From contig NZ_CP154857.1 of assembly GCF_039614715.1 (NCBI RefSeq), positions 3,906,001-3,970,000 of the forward strand: DNA of 64,000 nt, read 5' to 3'. Positions 1-8,701 of this stretch are shown piece after piece. The notes under the pieces are model-generated. The model was not told where the DNA came from, did no database searches, and saw nothing but the letters and a program-made list of their open reading frames with translations. Within the stretch, counting starts at the first letter, position 1. Every line of letters begins with the position of its first letter. The position numbers and the translations under genes are program-made. The stretch comes from Microbacterium sp. AZCO. Its GTDB lineage: Bacteria > Actinomycetota > Actinomycetes > Actinomycetales > Microbacteriaceae.

Positions 1-3000
1 ACGACGTGCGTCGGCACGTACACGGTCTCCCAAGCCGATGTCACAGCCGGCAGCGTGACGGACCGGGCGACCGCGACAGCGACGAACCCTACCGGCGGCG
101 CTGTGACGGCACCGGAGGTGACACTCACGCTCACGTCGCCGCAGCCGAGCATCTCGATCGTGAAGTCGACCACGACGACGCTCGTGAACACGGTCGGTCA
201 GCAGGTGCCTTACGCCTTCCGCGTGACCAACACGGGCAATGTGACGCTGCTGAACGTCGGGGTGACCGACACGCAGACCCCGCCGGCGACCCAGGGTGGC
301 CTTTCAGCGATCACGTGTCCGGAGACATCGCTCGCTCCGGGCGCGGCCGAGACCTGCACCGCGACGTACACCGCGACGCTCGCAGACCTCGTGAACCGGT
401 CTATCAGCGACTCGGCGACGGCCTCGGGCACGACGAATGCGGGCACCACGGTGAACTCCCAGCCCTCGACCCTGAGCGTGCCGTCGGAGCCGCCCGGGAG
501 CCTCTCGATCGTCAAGACGACCACCACTGCGGCGGTGACGGCGGTCGGCCAGTCGATCCCCTACACCTTCACGGTGACGAACAACTCGTCCTTCACGCTG
601 ACGAGCGTCGGCGTCACCGACACCGTCGAGGCGCCCTCACTTCCGGCAAACCTCTCGGCCATCACCTGCCAGTCGCTCTCGAATCCGGTCGCGACGTGCT
701 CGGGCGCCACGGCGACCCTCGCCGCGGGTCAGGTGGCGACCTTCGCCGGCACCTACCAGACGACTCAGGCCGACGTGAACCAGGGCCGCGTCGCCGACTC
801 GGCCATCTCGACGGGCCGCGACGCGAGCAACAACCTCGTGCAGTCCGGTCCGTCGCGCGTCGTGCTCAACGCGCCGATCTCGGCGCTCACGATCGCGAAG
901 GCCACGGCGGTCACGAGCGTGTCCGCGGTCGGACAGCAGGTGCCGTACACGTTCACGGTGACGAACACCGGCAATCAGCCGCTCACGGCGGTGCGGGTCG
1001 ATGACACACAGGTGGTGCCCGCGTCACAGGCGGGAATGTCGGCGGTCACCTGCCAGTCCCTCGCCAATCCGGTCGCGACGTGCTCGGGAACGGCGACGGC
1101 ACTCGCCGCGGGTCAGGTGGCGACCTTCACCGGCACCTACACCGTGACCCAGGCCGATCTGAACAACGGCTCCGTCAACGACTTCGCCGTCGCGGTGGGC
1201 ACGAACCCGTCGAACGCCACGATCACGTCGCCGCAGTCCTCGGCGACGGTCAACGCGTCGACGACGCCGCTGTCGATGGTGAAGTCCGTGGCGGAGGACG
1301 TCTACCGCACGATCGGGCAGTCCGTCCACTACACGTTCAGGGTGACGAACAACTCCGCCACGGTGTACCGGAACCTGCAGATCCAGGACACGCAGGTGGC
1401 CCCCGCCGTGCAGGAGAACCTCTCTAACGTGTCCTGCGCGCAGACGATCCTGCAGGCCGGGGAGTCGACGACGTGCTCCGCGACCTACACGGTGACGGCG
1501 GCCGACATCACGAACGGCACGCTGAGCGACTTCGCGACGGCCACGGGCATCGATGTCGGCGGCAACACGGCCACGACGGCTCGCTCGAGCACGATCATCC
1601 CCGCGCAGCAGGAGCCGTCGATCAGTCTGACGAAGTCGTCGACCGTCGCGCAGATCACATCGGCCGGCCAGCAGGTTCCGTACACGTTCACCGTCCGCAA
1701 CACGGGCAACGTGACGGTGACCGGCGTGCAGGTGACCGACACGCAGACACCGCCGGCGTCGCAGGGGAACATGTCGGCGGTGGCGTGTCCGCCCGGGGAT
1801 CTGGATCCGGGCAGCATCCTCACGTGCACGGGCACGTACACCGTGACGCAGGCCGATCTCGACAACGGCCTGCTGCACGACAGCGCGATCGCCCACGCCA
1901 CCGCGCCGAGCGGCGCGACCATCGACTCGCTCGAGGCCGAGCTGACGGTCACCGCGAACCCGGCCCTCGAGGTCGTCAAGTCGTCGTCGACGACGCAGAT
2001 CACGACGGTCGGACAGCAGGTGCCGTACACCTTCACGGTGAGGAACATCCGGGCGTCGGCCGTCAGCAACATCCAGGTGACAGACACCCCGGCGCCCCCG
2101 AGCCTGCAATCGTCCATGTCGGCGATCGTGTGCGACGCGACCACCCTCGCGGCGGGCGGGTCGACGACGTGCCGCGGCACGTACAGCGCGACCGCCGCCG
2201 ATATCGCGAACGGGACAGTGGACGACTCGGCGACGGCGTCGGGCACCGACTCGACCGGGCTCCCGCTGCCGCCGTCCACACCGTCCGCGTACTCGATCCC
2301 GACCGTCGCAGCTCCAGAGCTGACGATCGACAAGTCCTCGAACACGTCGGTGATCACTCAGCTCGGCCAGGTCGTCTCCTACCGGTTCGTCGTGACCAAC
2401 ACCGGCAATGTGACGCTGTCCGACATCGACGTGGTCGACACGCCGACGCCGCCGGCGTCGGCGGCGGGGCTGTCGCCCATGTCGTGCCCGTACCCCACCC
2501 TCGACCCGGGCGAGTCCGAGACCTGCTCGGCGTCGTACACCGTGACGCAGGCCGACCTCGACAACCGGGCGGTCGCCGACTCCGCGGTCGCGACGAGCAC
2601 GGCCCCGGATGGCAGCGCCGTCCAGTCGCAGCCCGACGCGCTCAGCATTCCTGCGCCGGCGACCGCGCCCGCACTGTCGATCGTGAAGACATCGACGCTC
2701 ACGGGAATCGTGAGCCTCAATCAGCAGATCCCCTACACGTTCGTCGTCACGAACAACGGTGCCACCACGCTCACGAACGTCCGAGTGGACGACACGCAGA
2801 TCGCGCCGGCCGTGCAGGCCAATCTTTCGAGCGTGATCTGCCGAGCCTTGACCAGCCCTGCGGCGACCTGCTCGGGCACGACCGCAACGCTCGCCCCCGG
2901 GCAGTCGGCGCGGTTCACGGCGAACTACACCACGACTCAGCCCGACTTCGACAATGGCCGCGTCGATGACAGCGCCGTCGCCGTGGGCACGAGCGGCGGG

Positions 3001-6000
3001 AGCCAGGTGACGTCCTCACCCTCGGCGTGGTCGGTGCCCGTGGATCCGGTCTCGCCCCTGCTGACGGTGACCAAGTCCTCGACGACGACCGTGGCGACGG
3101 CCGTGGGTCAACAGGTTCCGTACGTCTTCCACGTCACGAACACGGGCAATCAGACCCTGACGGACATCTCCGTGACGGACGTCGTCGCCTCCCCGTCGAT
3201 CCAGACGAATCTGTCCGCGATCACGTGCCCGCCGGGGTCGCTCGCACCCGGCGCCTTCGTCGAGTGCGACGCGACCTACACCGCGACGACGGCCGATTTG
3301 AACTCGCGCGGGGTGGTCGACACGGCGGTCGCACACGGCACGACGCCCGCGGGCCGGGTGACGGATTCCAACGCGGCGCGCGTGTCGATTCCCACGGCGC
3401 AGACCCCCGGCATCCAGCTCGGCAAGGCGTCCACCACTTCGGCCGTCACGGCCGCGGGACAGCAGGTGCCGTACACGTTCACCGTCACGAACAGCGGCAA
3501 CGTGGCCCTCACCGGGGTCAGCGTCACCGACACCGTCACGCCGCCTTCAGACCCCGCCAATCTGTCGGCGGTCACGTGCGTCGCGCTGTCGAACCCGGCC
3601 GACAGCTGCTCCGGGCCGACCGCCGCGCTCGCGGCCGGGCAGGTCGCCACCTTCACCGCGACCTACACCGCGACTCAGGCAGACGTCGACAGCGGATCGG
3701 TCAAGGACTCCGCCGTCGCGCACGGCACCCCGCCCGGGGCGGACGCACCGCTCGATTCCGCCCAGGCGGACCTCGCGATCCTGGCCCCGGCCGCTCCGAG
3801 GCTGTCGGTTGTGAAGTCCAGCAGCACGCCGGCGGCGACGGCGGCAGGGCAGCGGATCCCCTACACGTTCACCGTCACCAACACCGGGAACGTGACCCTC
3901 TCGGCGATCTCGATCACAGACACCGTCGCCCCGCCGTCCGATCCGGCGAACCTCTCGACGGTGACCTGCCCGCCCGGTGATCTGGCCCCGGGCCTGTCGG
4001 CAGACTGCACGGCGACCTACACGACGACGCAGGCCGACATGGACAACGGGGGCGCTGTCACCGACTCCGCGGTCGCACACGGCACCGCGCCCGGGGCCAC
4101 CGCGCCGACCGACTCCGTCGAGGACCGCTTCGACGTGCCTGTCACCCAGACCCCCGGGATCAGTGTGGTCAAGAGCAGCGCGACCTCGACCGTGACCGGC
4201 GCGGGACAGCAGGTGCCCTACACGTTCACGGTGACCAACACGGGGAACGTGACCCTCACCGAGGTGGCTGTCACCGACACCGTCACTCCGCCGTCCGACC
4301 CGGCGGGACTCACCCCCGTCACGTGCGTGTCTCTCGCCAGCCCCGCCGCCGCTTGCAGCGGGCTGACGGCGACCCTCGTCCCGGGCCAGGTCGCCACCTT
4401 CACGGCGACCTACACGACGACGCAGGCCGACGTGGACAGCGGCTCGGTCAACGACGCCGCCACCGCGGCCGGTCTGCCGCCGGGATCGACGACACCGTTC
4501 ACGTCGACGCAGTCGAGCGCGTCGATCGCCGCCCCCGAGGCGCCGAAGCTGACGGTGGTGAAGGAGAGCACGACCTTCTCGGTGGATGGGCCGGGGCAGG
4601 TCGTCCCCTACTCGTTCACGGTGACCAACACGGGCAACGTGACGCTGTCGCAGGTGTCGGTGACCGACACCGTCACCCCGCCCTCCGACCCGGTGAACCT
4701 TTCGGCGGTGACATGTGTGTCGCTCTCGAATCCGGCGGCGTCGTGTGCGGGGGCGTCGACGAGCCTGGTGCCGGGGCAGGTCGCGACGTTCGCGGCGTCG
4801 TACACCTCGTCGGAGGCGGACATGGATGCCGGGTGGGTGCGTGACTCCGCCGTGGCGCACGGCACGAGTCCGGGGAATGTCGTGGTCGGCTCGTCGGCGA
4901 GCCCGCACGAGATCCCGGCTCCCGCGATCCCCGGGCTGTCGCTGGTGAAGGCGACCACGACATCGGCGGTGACGGCGGCGGGGCAGCAGGTGCCGTACAC
5001 GTTCACGGTGACCAACACCGGCAATGTGACGATCGCCGGGGTGCAGGTCACCGACTCGGTGACCGGCGACTCGGATCCGGCGAACCTGTCGGAGGTGACG
5101 TGCGTGGCGCTGTCCAACCCGGTGGCGCCGTGCTCGGGCGCGACCGCCACGCTGGCCTACGGACAGGTCGCGACCTTCACGGCGACGTACACGGTGACGC
5201 AGGCCGATGTCGACAGTGGCTCGGTCAACGACACGTCGGTCGCCGCGGGAGTGAGCGTCGCGGATCAGGACGTCGAGTCGAACACGAGCGATGTGTCGGT
5301 GCCGGTGACGCAGGCCGGCTCGCTCGAGCTCGTGAAGTCGTCGACGACCACCTCGATCACCGCCGCCGGTCAGAAGGTGCCCTACGCGTTCACGGTGACA
5401 AACACCGGCAACGTCACACTGACCGGCATCGGCGTGACGGACACTGTCGCGGCGCCGTCGGATCCGGCCGGCCTGTCTCCGGTCGTATGCCCAGCGGGTC
5501 CGCTGGCGCCCGCCGCTCAGATGGTCTGCACGGCGACGTACACGGTGTCGCAGGCCGACGTGGACGCGGGGGGTGCGCTGCGCGACGCCGCGGTCGCGCA
5601 CGGCAGCCCGCCGACCGGTCCAAAGGCTGACTCGCCGGAGTCCGGGCTCGACATCCCCGTCTCGCAGTCACCCCATCTGACAGTGGTCAAGTCGACCTCC
5701 TCGACGGCGGTGAGCCGGGTCGCGCAGGAGATCCGCTACACGTTCACCGTCACCAACGACGGCAACGTCACGATGACCGACGTGTCGGTCAGCGATGCTG
5801 TGCGGGCGCCGTCCGACCCCGCGAACCTCACCAGGGAGACGTGTGTCGAGCTGGAGAGCCCCGCGGCCGACTGCCCCGACGCGCCGATCACCCTGCTCCC
5901 GGGTCAGACCGTCACCTTCACCGCGAGCTACACCACCACCGCCGCCGATCTCGCTGAGGGCACCGTCGCCGACGGTGCCACCGCAACCGGCACCCCGCCC

Positions 6001-6114
6001 GCCACAGCCGACAACCCGGCCCCCGCGCCGTGGACGACGCCCACCCCGTCGGTCGTGTCGCTGCCCGTCCTGCAGCCGGCCGGCCCGCCGAAGCTCCCGG
6101 TCGTCTCCGGCTGA
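1..6114 (+). CDS. Giant DUF11-repeat surface/exported protein, 5'-partial
   Basis: The reading frame is open from base 1, so the start codon lies outside the window; about 2037 residues are visible. The protein is almost entirely tandem units of about 120 aa. Each opens with a strand like LSIVKSS-T, followed by GQQVPYTFTVTNTGN, a VTDT motif, one or two Cys, and a closing TYTVTQADVD block. This is the DUF11 (CHP01451) immunoglobulin-like conserved repeat found in long bacterial surface and matrix proteins. Sixteen complete units and the tail of one more are visible. Composition is Thr/Val/Ala/Ser-rich with very little Lys. The C-terminus ends PPKLPVVSG with no LPxTG motif, no hydrophobic segment and no basic tail, so attachment to the cell is unexplained. 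An adhesin, matrix or stalk role is inference from the family. The N-terminal signal peptide would lie upstream. Confidence 0.9.
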   Translation, partial: TTCVGTYTVSQADVTAGSVTDRATATATNPTGGAVTAPEVTLTLTSPQPSISIVKSTTTTLVNTVGQQVPYAFRVTNTGNVTLLNVGVTDTQTPPATQGGLSAITCPETSLAPGAAETCTATYTATLADLVNRSISDSATASGTTNAGTTVNSQPSTLSVPSEPPGSLSIVKTTTTAAVTAVGQSIPYTFTVTNNSSFTLTSVGVTDTVEAPSLPANLSAITCQSLSNPVATCSGATATLAAGQVATFAGTYQTTQADVNQGRVADSAISTGRDASNNLVQSGPSRVVLNAPISALTIAKATAVTSVSAVGQQVPYTFTVTNTGNQPLTAVRVDDTQVVPASQAGMSAVTCQSLANPVATCSGTATALAAGQVATFTGTYTVTQADLNNGSVNDFAVAVGTNPSNATITSPQSSATVNASTTPLSMVKSVAEDVYRTIGQSVHYTFRVTNNSATVYRNLQIQDTQVAPAVQENLSNVSCAQTILQAGESTTCSATYTVTAADITNGTLSDFATATGIDVGGNTATTARSSTIIPAQQEPSISLTKSSTVAQITSAGQQVPYTFTVRNTGNVTVTGVQVTDTQTPPASQGNMSAVACPPGDLDPGSILTCTGTYTVTQADLDNGLLHDSAIAHATAPSGATIDSLEAELTVTANPALEVVKSSSTTQITTVGQQVPYTFTVRNIRASAVSNIQVTDTPAPPSLQSSMSAIVCDATTLAAGGSTTCRGTYSATAADIANGTVDDSATASGTDSTGLPLPPSTPSAYSIPTVAAPELTIDKSSNTSVITQLGQVVSYRFVVTNTGNVTLSDIDVVDTPTPPASAAGLSPMSCPYPTLDPGESETCSASYTVTQADLDNRAVADSAVATSTAPDGSAVQSQPDALSIPAPATAPALSIVKTSTLTGIVSLNQQIPYTFVVTNNGATTLTNVRVDDTQIAPAVQANLSSVICRALTSPAATCSGTTATLAPGQSARFTANYTTTQPDFDNGRVDDSAVAVGTSGGSQVTSSPSAWSVPVDPVSPLLTVTKSSTTTVATAVGQQVPYVFHVTNTGNQTLTDISVTDVVASPSIQTNLSAITCPPGSLAPGAFVECDATYTATTADLNSRGVVDTAVAHGTTPAGRVTDSNAARVSIPTAQTPGIQLGKASTTSAVTAAGQQVPYTFTVTNSGNVALTGVSVTDTVTPPSDPANLSAVTCVALSNPADSCSGPTAALAAGQVATFTATYTATQADVDSGSVKDSAVAHGTPPGADAPLDSAQADLAILAPAAPRLSVVKSSSTPAATAAGQRIPYTFTVTNTGNVTLSAISITDTVAPPSDPANLSTVTCPPGDLAPGLSADCTATYTTTQADMDNGGAVTDSAVAHGTAPGATAPTDSVEDRFDVPVTQTPGISVVKSSATSTVTGAGQQVPYTFTVTNTGNVTLTEVAVTDTVTPPSDPAGLTPVTCVSLASPAAACSGLTATLVPGQVATFTATYTTTQADVDSGSVNDAATAAGLPPGSTTPFTSTQSSASIAAPEAPKLTVVKESTTFSVDGPGQVVPYSFTVTNTGNVTLSQVSVTDTVTPPSDPVNLSAVTCVSLSNPAASCAGASTSLVPGQVATFAASYTSSEADMDAGWVRDSAVAHGTSPGNVVVGSSASPHEIPAPAIPGLSLVKATTTSAVTAAGQQVPYTFTVTNTGNVTIAGVQVTDSVTGDSDPANLSEVTCVALSNPVAPCSGATATLAYGQVATFTATYTVTQADVDSGSVNDTSVAAGVSVADQDVESNTSDVSVPVTQAGSLELVKSSTTTSITAAGQKVPYAFTVTNTGNVTLTGIGVTDTVAAPSDPAGLSPVVCPAGPLAPAAQMVCTATYTVSQADVDAGGALRDAAVAHGSPPTGPKADSPESGLDIPVSQSPHLTVVKSTSSTAVSRVAQEIRYTFTVTNDGNVTMTDVSVSDAVRAPSDPANLTRETCVELESPAADCPDAPITLLPGQTVTFTASYTTTAADLAEGTVADGATATGTPPATADNPAPAPWTTPTPSVVSLPVLQPAGPPKLPVVSG
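148..6030 (+). repeat. Array of 16 tandem DUF11 units (about 370 bp each)
   Basis: Sixteen in-frame units begin with an (L/I)-x-(I/V)-V-K-type strand at roughly 124-residue intervals. Units from about 3.4 kb to 5.6 kb are the most alike, sharing PSDPANLS, VTC and QADVDSG phrases; units before 3 kb are more divergent. Nucleotide identity between units is incomplete, so this is an old array with partial homogenisation rather than an assembly duplication. Unit borders are approximate. Confidence 0.85.
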
Positions 6115-6131
6115 CCTCGGAAGATTGGCCC

Positions 6132-6179
6132 ATGACTGACGCAGCGCCGCAGCCGAAGCCGCCGCTGGTCTCGGGGTGA
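6132..6179 (+). CDS. Possible 15-aa micro-ORF echoing the preceding C-terminus
   Basis: An ATG opens a 15-residue frame, MTDAAPQPKPPLVSG, between the DUF11 gene and the L,D-transpeptidase gene. Its last eight residues (PKPPLVSG) nearly repeat the DUF11 protein's terminal PKLPVVSG. Its first residues (MTDA) match the start of the next gene. No clear ribosome-binding site precedes it. It may be a duplication scar rather than a gene. Confidence 0.2.
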   Translation: MTDAAPQPKPPLVSG

Positions 6180-6203
6180 GCGCGATCACGGGAGAATGAC
6201 GAC

Positions 6204-7109
6204 GTGACGGATGCGCCGAGCTCACCCCCGCCGCGACGCGAGTGGGCGGGTGTCGGAGTCGCGCTGGCCGTTGCGCTGGCGGTCGCGCTCTCGATCATGC
6301 TCACGATGCTCGTGCTCCCCGGTCTGCAGTCCGGCGGTACCGCGGAGCCGGCGGCATCCTCTTCCTCCTCCTCTTCGGAAGCCCCCGCTGTGCCCGTGCT
6401 CACGGCGGCGCAGGTCGCTGCACTCCCCGCCGTGCGTTACGACGCCGTCATCGGCGGGCTGCTTGCGTTCACGGGCGATGTCACGACCGTCATCGGCCGC
6501 TACGAATTGACGGAGGATGCGGCGATCTTCGGGTCGGACCGTCGCACCGCCGTCGCCCGGTTCCCGGCGAAGGACTTCCTCGACGAGCCGTCGACCGTCG
6601 TCGTGGTGGGGTCCGAGGGTGCCTGGATGCTCGTGCTGACGCCCGCCCGGGTGTCACTGCCCTCTGCCTCGGCCGGATCGGCGCCCGCGCAGAGCGCGGG
6701 GTGGGTCGCGGCATCCGCTCTCCATCGCATCGCAGATCTGAACGACCAGATCGTCATCAGCGCCGGCGGGCAGACGCTCACCATCAAGCGGGCTGGGTCG
6801 CCGGACGTCAGCTTCGACGTGGGGGTCGGGACGCCCGAGACGCCGACCCCGACCGGTGTGACGGGATACCTGCAGCAGCGCTACCTCGATGCCTCACAAG
6901 GAGCGGACGTGTACCCCATCCAGCTGACGTCGCTGCACTCGTCGGCCGCGGACGAGCCATACGAAGGCGAGGACGGCGGGCTCATCGGCATCCACTACAA
7001 CCCGGACAACGCGGGTGCGGTGTCGCACGGCTGCGTGCGTCTCCCGGAGGAGGCCATCATCGCCGTCAACCGGCTCCCGCTCGGCACGCCGGTCTCGATC
7101 GTCGAGTGA
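6204..7109 (+). CDS. Membrane-anchored L,D-transpeptidase (YkuD family)
   Basis: 301 residues. A short cytoplasmic tail (about 1-14) is followed by one transmembrane helix (about 15-39), a Ser/Pro-rich linker, an Ala-rich extracytoplasmic region and a C-terminal YkuD catalytic domain. The hallmark SHGCVR is at residues 274-279 with Cys277 as the predicted nucleophile, preceded by GIHYNPDN. These enzymes make 3-3 peptidoglycan cross-links or attach proteins to the wall using meso-DAP or similar tetrapeptide donors. The GTG start is supported by GGGAG about 9 nt upstream. It lies 90 bp after the DUF11 surface-protein gene and 28 bp before a lipoprotein gene, suggesting a cell-envelope cluster. 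Specific substrate unknown. Confidence 0.85.
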   Translation: MTDAPSSPPPRREWAGVGVALAVALAVALSIMLTMLVLPGLQSGGTAEPAASSSSSSSEAPAVPVLTAAQVAALPAVRYDAVIGGLLAFTGDVTTVIGRYELTEDAAIFGSDRRTAVARFPAKDFLDEPSTVVVVGSEGAWMLVLTPARVSLPSASAGSAPAQSAGWVAASALHRIADLNDQIVISAGGQTLTIKRAGSPDVSFDVGVGTPETPTPTGVTGYLQQRYLDASQGADVYPIQLTSLHSSAADEPYEGEDGGLIGIHYNPDNAGAVSHGCVRLPEEAIIAVNRLPLGTPVSIVE

Positions 7110-7137
7110 CCACGTCTGACAGGAGATGCTCGGAGAC

Positions 7138-7593
7138 ATGACGAGCACGCACGCGCGACGCGGCCGCTGGGCGATCGCCCTCACTCTGCTGGGAGCGCTC
7201 GCTCTCGCCGGATGCACCGCCGGTGAGCAGGAGGAGACGCCGACGACGTCGTCGGCGACCGCGACGAATGTCAACGGACTCCCCGACGGCGTGCAGCAGG
7301 CGACCGAGGTGCCCACCGAGGTCGCCAACACGCCCGCGCTGCGCGCCAATGTGCAGGTGTCGGCGTGCGAGGCCGCCGACGGCGGCTGGTCGGCGAGCGG
7401 CACCGCGCGCAACCCCGGCGATGCCGACACGGCGTACACGATCACGATCTTCTTCACGACGGACGGCGGCACCGTGATCGGCACGGGTGAGACGAAGGTC
7501 GACGTCGCCGCAGGCGAGTCGGAGGACTGGACGGTCACGGCGCAGCTGACTCCCGCCCCGACGACCCTCTGCGTGCTGCGGGGCGTCGGCTGA
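7138..7593 (+). CDS. Small lipoprotein with FxLYD-like beta domain
   Basis: 151 residues. Residues 1-25 form a lipoprotein signal peptide with lipobox LAGC (Cys26). A Thr/Ser-rich linker follows, then a compact beta-rich domain of about 85 residues with GWSASGTARN and DTAYTITIFFTTDGG strands and two Cys. The fold resembles FxLYD-type extracellular domains that accompany Gram-positive lipoproteins, but I cannot name a function. The ATG at 7138 is preferred over an in-frame ATG at 7126 because the AGGAG at 7121-7125 directly abuts the earlier codon and leaves no spacing. It follows the L,D-transpeptidase gene closely and is probably co-transcribed. Confidence 0.7.
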   Translation: MTSTHARRGRWAIALTLLGALALAGCTAGEQEETPTTSSATATNVNGLPDGVQQATEVPTEVANTPALRANVQVSACEAADGGWSASGTARNPGDADTAYTITIFFTTDGGTVIGTGETKVDVAAGESEDWTVTAQLTPAPTTLCVLRGVG

Positions 7594-7653
7594 CCCCGGC
7601 TCAGACGCGTCGGTGACCCCGCGCGCAGCGGGTCGACCCGGGCGTTCCGCTGC

Positions 7654-8511
7654 CTACGGGAGCGGCCGTGGCCGGGCGAGCGGCATGACCGCCGACATCA
7701 GCCAGCGCGGCATCCGGAACATGGGCCTGTCCTTGCCGAGGGCGTCGATCGCGGCCATCTCGGCTGCCGTCAGCTCGAAGTCGAAGATGTCGATGTTGGC
7801 GGCGATGTGGGCCGGGTTCGTCGATTTGGGTATTGCGACGAAGCCGCGCTGCACGTGCCAGCGCAGGATCACCTGCACGGGGGTCTTGCGGTGCGCGCCG
7901 GAGGCGGCGACGATCGCGGGCTCGGAGAGCAGCTTCTTCGCACCGTGGCCCAGGGGGTACCAGGCCTCGGCGACGATGTCGTGCGCGGCGAGGTAGGGGA
8001 GCAGCTCGGGCTGCTGCCAGTGCGGATGCAGCTCGACCTGGTTCACGGCGGGTTGGATGCGCGCGTGCGGCCGCAGCGCCTCGAGGTCGGCGACGGTGAA
8101 GTTGCTGACGCCGATGGCGCGCACGGTGCCCTCGTCGACGGCCTCCTCCATCGCCCGCCATGCCCCCTTCACATCGCCCACGGGCTGGTGCTGCAGCAGC
8201 AGGTCGATGTGGCCGCAGTCGAGCCGGTCGAGCGACGCGGCGATCGCCGCGCGCGCCTTGTCGTAGCCGAAGTCGGCGGGCCACAGCTTCGTCGTGAGGA
8301 AGATGTCCTCGCGCGGCACGCCGGAGGAGCGGATGCCGCGTCCCACCGCGCGCTCGTTGCGGTAGGCCGTCGCCGTGTCGATGAGCCGGTAGCCGGAGGC
8401 GAGGGCGGCGAGCACGCTCGACTCGCAGACCGCGATGTCGGTCACCAGGTAGACGCCGAGGCCGAGCTGCGGCATCCTGAGTCCGTTCGAGAGCGCGACG
8501 CTCGTCACCAT
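7654..8511 (-). CDS. Aldo/keto reductase (AKR5-like, 2,5-diketo-gluconate reductase type)
   Basis: 285 residues, a full-length single-domain (beta/alpha)8 NADPH-dependent carbonyl reductase. Numbered from an ATG two codons further upstream (8517), the catalytic tetrad is visible: Asp47 and Tyr52 in LIDTATAYRNE, Lys77 in TTKLW, His110 in LLQHQP. GVSNF, QVELHP and a C-terminal IPKS phosphate-binding motif complete the family signature. AAGGA lies 6 nt before the ATG at 8511 but overlaps the codon region of the ATG at 8517, so 8511 is preferred. It is transcribed away from the first toxin pair and shares its upstream region with it. Physiological substrate unknown. Confidence 0.85.
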   Translation of the reverse strand: MVTSVALSNGLRMPQLGLGVYLVTDIAVCESSVLAALASGYRLIDTATAYRNERAVGRGIRSSGVPREDIFLTTKLWPADFGYDKARAAIAASLDRLDCGHIDLLLQHQPVGDVKGAWRAMEEAVDEGTVRAIGVSNFTVADLEALRPHARIQPAVNQVELHPHWQQPELLPYLAAHDIVAEAWYPLGHGAKKLLSEPAIVAASGAHRKTPVQVILRWHVQRGFVAIPKSTNPAHIAANIDIFDFELTAAEMAAIDALGKDRPMFRMPRWLMSAVMPLARPRPLP

Positions 8512-8578
8512 GGTCATTCCTTCGCTCGGGCAGCGATGATGCTCTGATTTTCGAGCCGCCGAGCCCTCTCGTCTACTG

Positions 8579-8645
8579 CTTCGTCGAACGAAGACGATCG
8601 ACGGCCGCCCGCAACTTCACAACATCCCGCATTCCGTCGTATCAG
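8579..8645 (+). promoter_or_regulatory. Candidate promoter and inverted repeat before the first toxin pair
   Basis: The 190-bp divergent region holds an inverted repeat CTTCGT-CGA-ACGAAG (8579-8593). A weak -35/-10 pair follows: TTCACA at 8616-8621, then 18 bp, then TATCAG at 8640-8645. The pair sits about 57 bp before the TcA-like start. This is pattern matching only; no regulator is assigned to it. Confidence 0.25.
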
Positions 8646-8701
8646 GACGGCGGCGACGCGCTCTTCACTGGTGGACCGAACCGCACACCCAGGGGGCCGC
8701 A

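Noticed and set aside
1..6114. DUF11 tandem units as possible assembly duplication
   Set aside because: Units differ in sequence and length at both DNA and protein level, so they are genuine diverged repeats.
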